From the NCBI GenBank assembly GCA_963920635.1, contig OY987303.1, positions 51,149,223-51,213,222 of the forward strand: a stretch of DNA of 64,000 nucleotides. The letters are read 5' to 3'. Positions 34,860-47,100 of the stretch are shown here, piece by piece. The translations under genes and the position numbers were made by a program. How positions within the stretch are numbered: position 1 is the first letter of the stretch; each line of letters begins with the position of its first letter. The notes under the pieces were generated by a model. That model was not told the DNA's origin. It worked only from the letters and a program-made list of their open reading frames with translations, and did no database searches. The DNA comes from Pseudeuparius sepicola (Eukaryota; Arthropoda; Insecta; Coleoptera; Anthribidae).

Positions 34860-35135
34860 TATTTACAAAGAAAAAGTTATAATGGGCGTAAGCACTCAAA
34901 GTTAACAAAAAAAACCTAGTAACTGCATACACGTGTTTCATGCTATTTGGCAATCATCAGTACGCTGTAACATCAACAAATCAAAAAGATAGGCATGATT
35001 TGGGAAGCAACAAATGAAGTCCAGGCAGGAGCCAACAGCACATTTGCAGCTTCTGTCAGCACATCCCCTGGACTTGGGACTTGTGGCTGCTACAGCGACC
35101 TGCTTGGAAATCTTCATAATCCAAGATACGAAATA
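34860..35135. repeat. 324-bp tandem repeat, copy 3 (truncated)
   Basis: Third unit of the array, following the palindromic insertion. It lacks part of the central segment (a gap after ACTTGGGACTTGT) and ends in AATCCAAGATACGAAAT, where a different repeat begins. Confidence 0.8.
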
Positions 35136-35640
35136 TCTGAAATTTGGCACTACTCTGTTTTTGGGGATGAAGAATAAGCTCAAATTGCCAATTTCAATTT
35201 TTGTTGTTATCTTTTTGGTCCATCATTTTTGTGCATCTTTTCATTTTGCAACAATAATGCATTTCTTGTTACATAACGATAAAATCAACCATTTGCGTTG
35301 AAATTAGCAAAATGTACCCCCTAAACAATTTTTAACTCCAAAGTTCGAAAAATAAAATTTTCACCTACACCTCATTTAAATATTGCAAATGTTTAAATCT
35401 AAGACAAAAATATCAAATGGTCATTGGGTAAAAGATCATTGGTTTCCTTGAAATAGGGTGCCAAAATTTTATCGAGTTCAATGTTCAGTCCGTTTTGAAA
35501 GCCATAAATTTTTGGTACACCGATCAATAGCAATTTCTTCACTTTAAATGGTAGGTACAATAAAAAGCCATATGTGAAAAATTGGTATAAAAAATTGGTA
35601 TATGGACTGAAGAATTCTATGTACGATTTTGTTGAATTAA
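35136..35640 (+). repeat. Diverged half-copy of the 36009-37178 palindrome
   Basis: Blocks such as CTGAAATTTGGCACT, GTTTTTGGGGATG.AGAATAA, TTATCTTTTTGGTCC, TAAAATCAACC.TTTGC and AAAATTTTCACCTAC match 36180-36490 in the same order. Only one arm of the palindrome is represented. Substantial divergence makes it an older family member. Confidence 0.65.
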
Positions 35641-35658
35641 CAAATAAGTTTTACAATC

Positions 35659-36008
35659 GATCAATTTAATGTAGATACGCTTTTGCGTAGGTTGGATCAT
35701 TATGGCTTCAGAGGTGTGGTCCTTTCCCTTCTATAAAATTATTTGTCTAATCGTAGGCAATTCGTCTGTGTGGATGGAGTATAATATAGTGATCCATTTA
35801 CTGTATTGGTAGGTGTTTCGCAGGGGACATCAGTATCGGGGCCACTCCTGTTTGTAATTTATATAAAGGGTCTCTTAAAGCTCCCATCAATGGGCCACAT
35901 TTTGTGTTTTGCTGACGACACAACTGTGACATATTCGGCGGACAACTGGAGTAACCTTAAACACATGGCCAAAGATAAGTTTGATACCATTTTGGATTGG
36001 TCTCTATA
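35659..36008 (+). pseudogene. Non-LTR retrotransposon reverse transcriptase, part 1
   Basis: DQFNVDTLLRRLDHYGFRGV, YLSNRRQFV, GVSQGTSVSGPLLFVIYIKG and CFADDTTVT follow in order. These match RT blocks of Jockey/CR1-like non-LTR elements: the K.F..V....L..L..YG region, the GvPQGs.LGPlLF.iYIndL block and the catalytic FADDT block (35908-35919). Several stop codons lie between blocks. The frame is cut at ILDWSL by the palindromic element starting at 36009. The clade cannot be fixed. Confidence 0.8.
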
Positions 36009-37178
36009 CAGGGTGTTCCTTAATAACATGCTAATACTTAAGGGGGTTATTTTTGGGCCCATTTTAAGAAAAAAACTTCATATGAACGTATGTCGTAAAC
36101 GTCCCAACTTTTGAGATACAGGGCGTTAAAGTTCATTTTTTAAAATTGAATTTTGGCTACATCTCCCGAAATAATCAAGCTGCTGAACTGAAATTTGGCA
36201 CTGCTATGTTTTTGGGGATGGAGAATAAGCTGAAAATGTCAATTTCACCGTATCTCACAGAGGGCACCACTTGCGCTGTTGTTTGATCACGCTTTTACGC
36301 GTAACTTTTTTGAGGTTATCTTTTTGGTCCTGCAGATCCATTATTTTAGTGCATATTTTCATTCTACAAGAAAAAGGTACTCTTGTTTCATAACGATTAA
36401 ATCAACCGTTTGCTTTGAAATTGCCAAAACGTTCTCCAAAACACCTGTTGACTTCAATATTCGAAACATAAAATTTTCACCTACCACCTTCAAGTTTTAC
36501 AGATCAACTGTTCTATTTAAACTGAGAAAAAAATTCCTATGAACAATGTACCAAAAATTATTCGCTTTCAAAATGGAAAGGATTGAATTTGACAAAATTT
36601 GGACACTCTATTTCAAGAAAACCAATGGTGTTTTGACCAATGCCCATTTGGCATTTTTTTCATCATTTTGAATGTACAGTTGATCTGTAACATTTGAAAG
36701 CAGTAGGTGAACATTTTATGTTTCGAATATTGGAATCAACAGGTGTTTTGGGGCACGTTTTGGTAATTTCAACGCAAACGGTCGATTTAATCGTTATGAA
36801 ACAAGAGTACCTTTTTCTTGCAGAATGAAAAGATGCACTAAAATGATGGACCTGCAGGACCAAAAAGATAACCTCAAAAAAGTTACGCGTAAAAGCGTGA
36901 TCAAAAAACAGCGCAAGTGGCGCCCTCTGTGAGATACGGTGAAATTGACATTTTCAGCTTATTCTCCATCCCCAAAAATATAGCAGTGCCAAATTTCAGT
37001 TCCGCAGCTTGATTATTTCGGGAGATGTAGCCAAAATTCAATTTAAAAAAATGAACTTTAACGCCCTATACCTCAAAAGTTAGGACGTTTACGACATACG
37101 TTCATATGAAGTTTTTTTCTTAAAATGGGCCCAAAAATAACCCCCTTAAGTATTAGCATGTTATTAAGGAACACCCTG
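36009..37178. mobile_element. 1.17-kb palindromic element inside the RT gene
   Basis: The left end CAGGGTGTTCCTTAATAACA and its complement at the right are flanked by TA (36007-36008, 37179-37180). The arms are complementary over nearly the whole length, including TTTGGGCCCATTTTAAGAAA and CATATGAACGTATGTCGTAA. Removing it rejoins the RT text. Non-coding. Confidence 0.9.
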
Positions 37179-37345
37179 TATAATAAATTGACTTTCAAGG
37201 TGAAAAAGACAACATATATGCCCTTTCTATCTTATGTAAGCTATACTTACCTGAAATGGGTCAGTTGTGTGTCTCAGATCAGATATTGATTCCAGAGTTA
37301 AAGTCGGTTAGATTTCTGGGAGTGTGGCACTGGAGAAGTAACAAT
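37179..37345 (+). pseudogene. Non-LTR reverse transcriptase, part 2
   Basis: NKLTFKVKKTTYMPF (from about 37183), then in another frame SVRFLGVW. This is the RT segment after the FADD block, usually NkL.LNv.KT.ym.F ... FLGv.iD. It continues from the text broken at 36008 and is itself interrupted by the TTATAGA-rich element. Confidence 0.7.
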
Positions 37346-39145
37346 TTTCTGTTTTATAAAAGCTGTAAGTACGTTTATAGAGCATAACCTTATAAAACAT
37401 CTGAAGTCCGATATACGTTTTTACAGCGTTCTTATAGTCCTTATAGAGCTAAAATGGGCACAAATTTATACAACGTTTTCGCTCTATTCTATAAGCAGTT
37501 CTATAAAAGCTACAAACACCATTTTATAGACGTTTACAGAGGCTTTACACAGCAGAAATAAATGTTGCACCAAACAACCTGTGTAAATTATCATGAAAGC
37601 TGCTGTGCTTTACTACATTAAAAAGACTATTAGACTATTCAATACCATACATGCACCTCTTAAGCTGCTTTTTGTAATGTTGATGAAATAAGGACGACGC
37701 AATAAGAATGGCGGAGTATTGTGCCAAAGTACAACGAATAATTAATTTTACTTATGGCATAGTGGGGTGACATAATTTTTAGTGCAAATTAAGATTTATT
37801 GTGAAATGTATACTATTTACATGGTGAAATTTTTAAGGGCCTCTTCTAAACATCGATTTCGATGATTTTTTTTTTTATTAAAAATTAAAATAAATGTTTT
37901 TCTTTTAATTAAAAATATCTGTTATTATTGCTTCGCATGTAATTTTAAATACAAAATAAACATCGTCAACTAATGCAGTATTATTTTTTTGTTATAAAAT
38001 GCATTTTTTACATTTTATGAAAATGAGACGCTGATCCAGCTAAGCTAACCACACCAAACATGGCGTAAATTCTTATAAAACAGTTTAGTCACACACACAG
38101 AGCACTTATATAATCTTTCGGTTGGTCTTGCGATGCTTATATTATAAAACAGGCAACTAGACGCATTTTAAACATTTAATTTAACATTGAGCGTGATAAT
38201 AAGTATTTTTTTAAATCTTGCACACAGTGAAAAAACTTTTACATGATAAAATTTCATTTTCTACGTATGTACCTATAATTTATCTATGCTATATAGACAA
38301 CATATTTTTATTTTATTTTAGGATGTTTAAGATAGTTCAGATGTTTACGTAACTCTATTTTCTCTGTTTCATTGAACGTTGAAGATTTTTGGTGAAAATT
38401 ACAATCATCAGCAGCATATGCAACACAGCTGAAAGAGTTGTCGGTATTTGATTTTAAATTTTCTTTGGTGGAAGTGATTTTATCATTAGCATTACTGGCA
38501 ATGCTATTATAGGTATTTATTATCCGAATAAATATTTTGCTGAATTAAATGATAATTCTTCTTTAATTTTCTACGAAATGCACCCATTTTCTCTTGAAAA
38601 CGACATCATACACACGCTTTAATGTACCTAAGTTTTTAGGTTAGGTGTTGAGAGCACACTTAAACCGTTCTGTAATGATTGCAATGCCCGCTTTTTGGTA
38701 TTTATGCTTGATTCAATGCTGTTAATTTTAATACTTGGTAAGTACTTCTATAAAATAGTTTTTTAAAAGCATCTTTGGAAGTAAAAATATATTGGAAGGA
38801 ACTGAACTGGGATTTGCCAAACTCTTACAAAGCTGATTTATAGAGTGCTTAATTATGTTCTTATAAAACAGTTATATACGCAAAACTAACCGAACCATTT
38901 AGTTGTAACCACTAAACAAACGTGTAGCAGTCGTATACGTAGTACTATATAAACGTTTATAGAACAATTAAAAAACTATTTTATAAACGTTCTATAATTA
39001 TTTAGCTGAAAGAACGTTCTAAGAACTATATTACAGAACAAATTAGTTGCACACAGCAAAATGGTAATACTCGAGATGATAACACAGCGAATTAACTGTT
39101 TTTAAGCACCTATAAAACGTTAATAAAACTTTTCCGTTCGGTAAG
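37346..39145. mobile_element. Probable 1.8-kb element with subterminal TTATAGA/TATAAAAC motifs
   Basis: Both ends (37350-37560 and 38830-39140) are crowded with TTATAGA, TATAAAAC and GTTCTATAA words in both orientations, while the middle has few. The RT text is interrupted here and resumes at about 39147. Clear terminal inverted repeats and a target duplication were not found, so the boundaries are estimates. Crowded subterminal motifs are a feature of elements whose accessory protein binds many sites, as in CACTA elements. Confidence 0.5.
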
Positions 39146-39210
39146 AAAAAATTAATACAGCTAGTTTGTTACTTGGGGTCTGTAAGGTGTGAAGTAATAA
39201 GACTCGTATA
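39146..39210 (+). pseudogene. Non-LTR reverse transcriptase, part 3
   Basis: KLIQLVCYLGSVRCEVIRLVY matches the region just after the RT domain in this class (kl..a.y.LRsLr..v...vY). It is cut at RLVY by the TA-flanked element starting at 39211. Confidence 0.5.
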
Positions 39211-40485
39211 CAGGGTGATTCAGTCATGATGTAAAAATTTTAACCACAGGTAGAAAAAAAAAGATTAATGTGAATCCGAAATTAAAAAATTTTGAAGAAA
39301 AAAATATTTTCCGAATTGCATTAAAACCGCTTCTAGTCAGCTTTCCTAGGCAGCTGGTAATCTCGCGCGTCAAGACTTGTGCGCAGTTGCCAATTGCACA
39401 ACATATCGTAAATTTACTTGTTTTTTTTTTTTACTTACAGAAATTATTTGAAAAATGTAGAAATTCTGAGAAAATCCTAAAAGGTCTATATTTTTTGGTG
39501 GTTTTTAAATTTTCAGGGAAATGTTTTTCTGTTGTGGCGATAAAAACATCATGGCCTAACTTAATTTATTAGCTTTTTGACTCGCTTTTTGATTTTCTAA
39601 AGTAAATCCTTTTCTTCTTTTGTAAAAGATATCATTATAATGTCTCTATTGAGAATTAACACTGTGCACAAAACGCCACCAGTAACTTGACCACATAGAT
39701 TAAAGGCACAAGTTGTTCGTGAGTGTCAGATCTTAGCATCTCCTAGCCCGTAAGTATAAGAAATCTGTTGTGATACAGTAATAAGCCCACCAGCATATAA
39801 TAAAACTGCCAATTTAGGCCAGGGAAAAAATAACGAAACCTAGACAAAATTCAAAACCGCATTTTTTAATACCATCACAAAATATTGGTAATAAATGAAC
39901 GCCAGAATTGTTTTTTATACAAAATAAATATACGCGTGTGGGCCTCTTTTTAGAAAATTACATTTTCTTGTGGTAATAAAGACGGCATAAATATTAACTG
40001 CGAATTTTAAGCTGCATTTATTAGTAAGTAAGGTATATAAAGTTGAGATTGATAAATTAAACAGATTACGTTTGCCCAAGTATCCGAATGATGTAAAAAT
40101 GACATTTTGCGTAATATTTTGTTGGGCAAAAATATTAACTGCGTTTTTATTATTTATAATTACCTTAAAAATCAAGTATTAACAGTTTGTTCTGAAACTA
40201 AACATATTGTTTCGACGGAAATCGCATTTTAAAGACATTTGAAGCTGTCTTTGAGAGCAAAATTATTAACTGGCTGATTTTTGTTAAACTTTGTAAGTAG
40301 ATACTAAGTCTTGTTAAATTTTTTGAAATTAAACAAAAATTGGTAACGGAAGTATTTTAAAATGACAAATGACAGTTGACCTACATGCACCGTAAATAAA
40401 TGTTTAATTTCGCTATATGTGATTTTATATAGTTATATTGTAAAAAGTTAAACAAAAAAAAACAGTTAATATTTTTGCTTTCCTA

Positions 40486-40930
40486 CACACAGAAAAATAA
40501 TATTCCCCTGAGGAGTATACGTCATTCTCAGTTTTTTATGCTTCGGTAGAGAAATTAATAATTTGCGCTAAGTATATTTTCTTACATCAAATTCGAAGTT
40601 TTACTTGATGTGGGTGTATAATGTTCTTAAAGTTATATACTTTATTCTAGAATATTTACTTTTTTCAATAATTTAATATACTTGTTTGAAATACATTCTT
40701 ATTTGAAAAGAGAATTATACCTTTTCTCTTAGAGAGTATATTCTAAAAGTTATAAATATTCCTAAAGAGTATGTATTTACTCTAGGCAAATGGTATTTTA
40801 CTTGAATAAAACAAATATCTAGCAAGAATATCATAAACTTGCAGAAAGTAAACAGATTCCTTGGATATTACTCTGTTTGAGAATATCACTTATTTGTCCA
40901 TGGCGGGAAGTATTTCACATACTTTACCCG
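40486..40930. promoter_or_regulatory. Left subterminal motif array
   Basis: Within about 440 bp, related words occur many times in both orientations: GAGTATA, AAGTATAT, TATACTT, AGAATAT, ATATTCT and TTACTTGAAT. In CACTA elements such arrays are the binding sites of the accessory protein that pairs the ends. Here the protein would be the SAM-domain or zinc-finger product, which is inference. Confidence 0.5.
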
Positions 40931-41033
40931 AGCATATCGCGCCTAAAAAACTGATCACGTGACCATGGCGTGACTAAAACTGCGTGGATTGCCACCGGGA
41001 GCCGGGAGCCGGGCGCACTTGTATTTTAAACTG

Positions 41034-41040
41034 TATATAG
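41034..41040 (+). promoter_or_regulatory. Candidate TATA box of the SAM gene
   Basis: TATATAG lies 73-79 bp before the ATG at 41113, in a locally GC-richer segment (GCCGGGAGCCGGGCGC at about 41003). Transcription could start near 41065. No experimental support. Confidence 0.35.
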
Positions 41041-41112
41041 TGCGTAGGTTGCAATAATTGCGATCTCGTATCTTCGTGTGCTTTCCCCTTTGTGCCTCAA
41101 ATGTGATCAAAG

Positions 41113-44100
41113 ATGGATATTTTGGAAATAGACTTAACGTTAGAAGATGTTCTAAAACAGATAAACTGCGAACATTTGTTGCAGAGATTTCAAGGTTAGT
41201 AGGTACAGTCGCGGACAGCCGAAACCGAACGACCTGAAGAGGTTTCTCGTGGCTCTCGTTTCAGGGCGCGCGGAGCCGGCAATCTCGCGCTGCCCGGCCA
41301 GCGGACCAGCTAGCGGCGGCGGCCGGCCGACCTAATAATAATAGAACCATAAAATGCAAATTACAGCCTCTCACACCAAAGGAACAAAATTCGAGAAAAA
41401 TGCAACTTTGATTGTACTGGTAATAATTCCAGCCAGTGTTGATATTTAATATACCTACCATTCGGCCCATTTGGGTCACAATAGAATGCTGAAGATATTT
41501 CTCAAAAACAATATTTTTTATACGGGGTGTATACTTCTAAACCGAGTTCTAAACATATACAAATCCATAAAATCTTTATTGTTGGAGAAAATCCCTGAAT
41601 ATTCTTTGTGTGAAAGGCCTTTAAAAACCGCTTCATTTGACCTTCCTATCATTTTCAAAATGCAAATCCAGGGCCAGCTACGATTTTTTTTATACGCCCG
41701 ATTTTCCCGAAAACCATTTTGTGTTTTTCTAATTAAAATCTCACAGTACAGCGTAAATCAGGACCTCCTAAAACCCCAATGTTCCAAATTTGAATAAAAA
41801 ATATACATGGAGTTCCATTCTGAAGGGTGTCAAATTTGAGCAAAATAAGAATTTTAAAGTCAAGTGTCAAAATAGTTGAATTGTCAACAGAACCACTCAA
41901 AGTGTTGGTGTGCAAAGATTCAATACAAAAGTATACAAGGTATTTTTCTCTGCGCCATCAGCTTAGAACCACTTCTTGACATCCGGTTGATCTGAAATTT
42001 TGCATAAGTCTTAAATTATGGTTACAATAGAATCTGCAATATTCAATATTGTAATACTTTCAAAATGGCCGTCGCCACAAGATAGCGGATGATGTATTTT
42101 TCGTCAACCCCCTTAATATGGGTATCAAATGAAAGGGCTTGAAGAGTAGGAAACAATAAAGTTAGTGACATCACACTAAATTTAATGGCTACAGCAGTAG
42201 GGTCAAGTCACTAGAAAGTCTCCTTGTAGAAGAACAAGATTGTAGTAAATTAACAGGCAAGCGACCGTGCAACAATGCCACATTAATTGAAATGAACAGA
42301 CTTGGGAAATGTTCAGAGAAAACTAAAAAAATAATAAATAAATTATTAGGAAAAAATATTTTTAAAAACAAGCATTCGCTCTGAAAAGAAGAACATAAAC
42401 TTTGAAATAAATCGAACCAAAGCAAACCCATACCTAAATTTGTTACATTATACAATTATTATTGTATATGATATAAAAGCTTGTCGCGAGAATATATATC
42501 TTGAAATTAATGCTACGTAGAAAATGTATTTTTCTATAAAATAAATTTACCCACGAAAATCTCACGACAAGCTTTTATATCATATTATACAATTATTGTA
42601 TAATGTAACAAAATTAGGTATGGGTTGTTTGCTTTGGTTTTATTTATATCAAAGTTTATTTTCTTCTTTTCAGAGCAATTAAATAAAAGCTTGTTTTTAA
42701 AAACATTTTTTTTTATTATGACTTGACTCGCCAGAGATGCCTTTAAATTTCCTATTTTGCTCAACTTTGACATCCTGTAATGGAACTTTCTCTATACTTT
42801 TTGTTGAAATTTGGTATATATGGGTTTTCAAGTGTCCTGATTGACGCAGTGCGGTGTCAGGATTAAATATCCACATATTTTGGACAAAACTAAGGGTTTT
42901 TCGAGAAAACACCACGAGCACTTTGAGTCGACCTCAAAAGTGATGAGATAAAATCATTTTTAGGTGAGAATTTGTTTGTGACTACCCCCAACGCCCCGCT
43001 ATTGCTTGAATAAAAAATGGGAAATACCCCAATATTAAAGCTACTTTCATGGAGTAGATGCCTACCAAACGTTATTGACTTATCTCTCATATTTTTGGAG
43101 ATACATAAAAATATTGTTAAAAAATTATTCAAATTTTAATCCCCTGTACAGCGAAAACCATTGAGTTTTCCGTATATGTTTATATGAAAAAAATCATATT
43201 ATTTAAAAAATTTCTAGCAGTTTTTAATGTATTGCTACTAAAGTTTCGACCACCTATATACAGTGTGTCCCCAGATGGGGTCCCGCATTCTTGTAAATGA
43301 CAAAAAAATATTTGACCTTTTGGGGTTCAGGCCTGCTTGATTTGAAACTAATTTGTGACATAATTTTACTTTCGAAAAATCAAGTATGCCTTGGAAATTT
43401 TGGTAAAAGTATTTTTTTACATCAGTAAAGTGCTATTTTTGTAGGTTTTACGACAAAATGTTATTAAGGAAACTTGTTCAGAATGAAAAACTGAGTAGGT
43501 TTGCAAAATTTCAAAAACCTAGGCCTACTTCGATTTGTTCCTTCATTTTGACGTGAAAGCTACACAGAAAGCTCACAAAGTGGAAAAAAGTCAAAAAAGA
43601 TTTTTGAAATTTTGCAAACCTACTCAGTTTTTCATTCTGAATAAGTTTTCTTAAAAACAATTTTTCGTAAATCGTACAAGAAGATGTAAAAAATAGTTTT
43701 TTCAAAATTTCCAAGGCATACTTGATTTTTTGAAAGTAAAATTATGTCACAAATTAGTTTGAAACCAACCAGGGCTGAACATCAAAAGGTCAAATTTGAA
43801 CTTGAATTTTATTTGTCATTTACAAGAGTGCGGTACCCCGTTCGGGTACACACTGTATGTTGGAACAAACATTGCCTTTTCTTAATTTTTTTGAATGTAT
43901 AGACTAGTTTATACCTAAATAGGCCATAAAATAAAACCGTTGTAATTAAATATGTAAAAACTATAGAAATTCCTCAGTACCTGGTTTTCTAAGAGTAATC
44001 TGAGGTTTTTTTATGTCCACCTAGCTGTCAAAAATTTTCACATTTTTCTCACGTTTTTTTTTGTAAGGAGCAAAATAAGCGAGAAATCGCGGTGGTAGTC

Positions 44101-47100
44101 CTGAAAAACCATCCTGTATGAACTGTGAACTGTTTTAATAAATAGTTATTAATACCGATTTCTTAATTTTTGTTAACCCTTTAGGTGACATCGGCTTAAT
44201 CGCTTGCAAAGAATTCTCGGAACTAGACGCATTCAAACCATCCGATGCCGACGGCGCGCGCTATTGCCGTCTCCGCGCGCCCTGTAACGGAAGCCTCGAG
44301 AAACCTCTTCAGATCGTTCGGTTTCGGCTGTCCGCGACTGTACATTGTATTTTAGTTGAATCTTAAAAAAAATCATGGATTGAGTGTCAAATAATGTGAA
44401 ATGCGAAATTTTTTATGTCTATAGTAGCTAAATGAATAAGTTCAAGTCGTTATTATCGTTAGACTACCATGCAGGCTCTTGAACTGATCTTTGTATCATC
44501 TATAGGGCCAGTTGTTTAATCGTCGATCAACTTTGAACTTGTCAACCATTGTTGTAACAATCGTAGTCAGGGGTTTAAACTCGAGTTCAAAATTGAACCT
44601 AGATTGAACCAACTGGATCCTATAGGTATAATGTTCAAAATGTCATAATAGCGACTGAAGTAATCGATTTTTTAAAAGTCCTTTCAACTGTGAAACGTTC
44701 TCTGTGTGTACTTATACTTGTGTTACGAATTGCGATGTGTATTATATTGACTATCTACCTTTATTTTAGATCAAAACATTGAAGTTCGGCATTTGCTTAA
44801 AATTATTGGTAATAATGAAATTCTGAAGGAATTAATACCCAATATTGGAGAGAGATTAGACTTTATCGAGAAATATAATAATGCCTTCAGTTTTGATATC
44901 ATGTCGGATACTATTTCGGATACCATCTCGCATACCATTAATGTAAGTTTTATGGAATATCGATTTTTTTTTCATTTTTATGCAGTCCCCTTAACGACTG
45001 AAGATGCCAAAAGGAGACTTGCTTTAATGGCCGTTTGCACCGCCTCACTAAGTCTTGGATTAAGTTAAGTCGAAGTTGATATTTTCCTTATTTTTTTGTT
45101 TACACACAATTTGGATCATTTAATCTTGTATAGTTACTTTATTTACTACTATTTATAGGTACTATTGTATACAAATTAAATGTCTATAGTTATTAAATTA
45201 AGAACTCCGTCCGACTTAAACTTACTAAAAGGCTTAGGTAAACGGTGCAACATGCCATAAAGCTCCTTTTTTTAGGTTTAATTTTGAAGCTTATTTTTTC
45301 ATATTTTATACAAACTCTTGCTCTGATAGTTAGGGGCTTTAAGTAGAGAACCTTGAAATCTTAAGGGTCCGCTACACCCCCTATAGTAAATAATTTTCGA
45401 TTTTTAAGGAAAACATTTCATTTTTATGAAAAGTGTTTCAGGGAAAAGTTACTAGGTATTTTACGTAGAATGGCGCTAAAAAAGTGTCCCTGCTTTTCTT
45501 TTGTTTTCGAGAAATTTTAACGTTTTTTCTTCGATAAACCAAAATAAAATTGTTTAAGCACCATTTGAGTTAAAAAAATAAATAGGTAATTTTTCCCTGG
45601 GACATTTTCCACTAAAATAAACGGTTTTTCTTCAATTCGGAAAACCGTTTCCAGAAAATTTAGAAAAACCGTTTTCCGAATTACAGGAAAAACGTTTATT
45701 TTAGTGGAAAATGTTTTGGGGAAAAGTTACTTTTCATGAAAATTAGACGTTTTCCTTAAAAATCGAAAATCAAACAATCTGTATATTTTTTAATATACGT
45801 ACATTTAATATAATCACCTACACGCCAATGGTAAATTTTAAAACTTAAGATTACGTCTTCTTATACCTACATTTTGTGGACCAAACTTAAATTTTCCCTC
45901 AGGAACCTGTCTCTGAAGCAGCAGTATTTACTGATCAGACTGATCAGACCGTCAATCAAGAAGAATCTCGGGAAGAATCTTCAAGTGATTGTGATGTTGT
46001 TATTCCCATCAAAGATCACAGGACTATATCGGCACATTGTGCTAAAGAATTATTTGCGGGCACACCCTCAATGCCAGATTTTGATTTAAAAAGTTGCCTA
46101 TTGCGAGCCCCAATGGGCAAGCAAATTTTGGCTTGTTATGAAAATACTCATAAATTGACGAACGCCCTTAGAACAAAATTGGTCGATATTATAATGCGAC
46201 AACAATTTGATTATCATGTTAAACAGTAAGTGCACTTTTCTTTAAATATTCGATAACAATATTATGTTATTTTGTAGTCGCCTAAATCATTGTGATTACA
46301 CAACAATTGTCTTGAAAATCAAAGAATTATTTCCTTTGTAACCTGAGGGAATATATTATGTAGCCTCTACAAAAAAAATGACTCTCCCAGGGGGAAATGT
46401 GTACTTGCAAAGGGAAAATTAATCGATAAAGCCAAGAACTTGATCCATAGAGGGGGTTATGCCCGCCCGACTAAAAAGAGAAAACCTGATCTAAGAGCTA
46501 CTAACGAAGAGAACCAGAATGAGCCAAAGAAACAAAAACTAGAGGGTAATGATATATTTACTAAAATAAATAATTATTTTTCACTAGCAAAAATATTGTA
46601 TCTTTCTAGATCTCCAAACAAATGATTCCTACCTGTGGCTAAAAAATAAAGTTGATCCGTGGGAGGACGCTTTAATTCATTGGAAAAATACTTTCGAATT
46701 AAGAAAACAATGTGAATTACCAACAACAAAAGAATTTCTAGATACCTGGCCCATTTTAAAAGATCTTAGAGCGCATGCATTGGTAATTATTTCCTTATAT
46801 TTTTGGCATGACCCGTCGCGGTAACCCTCAAAAACAAAGATGTTTGAACATCTTCACGAAATGCATAAAATTTACATTTTTGACGCTCCCTCCAAGTTGC
46901 CATTTAAGTTCTACAGTATGTCCACAGAAAAGGTGTTGAATATTCAACACCTTTTCTGTGGACATACTGTATACTTTTTTCCATTTGAATATTCTTACAG
47001 ATTGACATTGATTTCGAAAAATTACATCCTGGAACAACGTTAAATTTGCTAAAAAACTGGAATAGCTTTATAGAGGCGCTATTAAAATTTAAAATTCACG

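Larger units (their letters stand above)
41206..44340. mobile_element. 3.1-kb TA-flanked element (CAGTCGCGGACAGCC ends) in SAM intron 1
   Basis: Long inverted ends of about 75-80 bp begin CAGTCGCGGACAGCCGAAAC on both sides and are flanked by TA (41204-41205, 44341-44342). The insertion point is only 11 bp inside the donor end of SAM intron 1. The GC-rich ends contrast with the AT-rich interior. The interior holds no recognised transposase but contains a diverged satellite unit, the conserved peptide, a foldback and a palindromic element. Confidence 0.9.

Noticed and set aside
37346..39145. Exact element boundaries near CACTGG (37328) on the left
   Set aside because: A CACTGG start would suit a CACTA end, but no complementary terminus or duplication was found on the right, so boundaries are left approximate.
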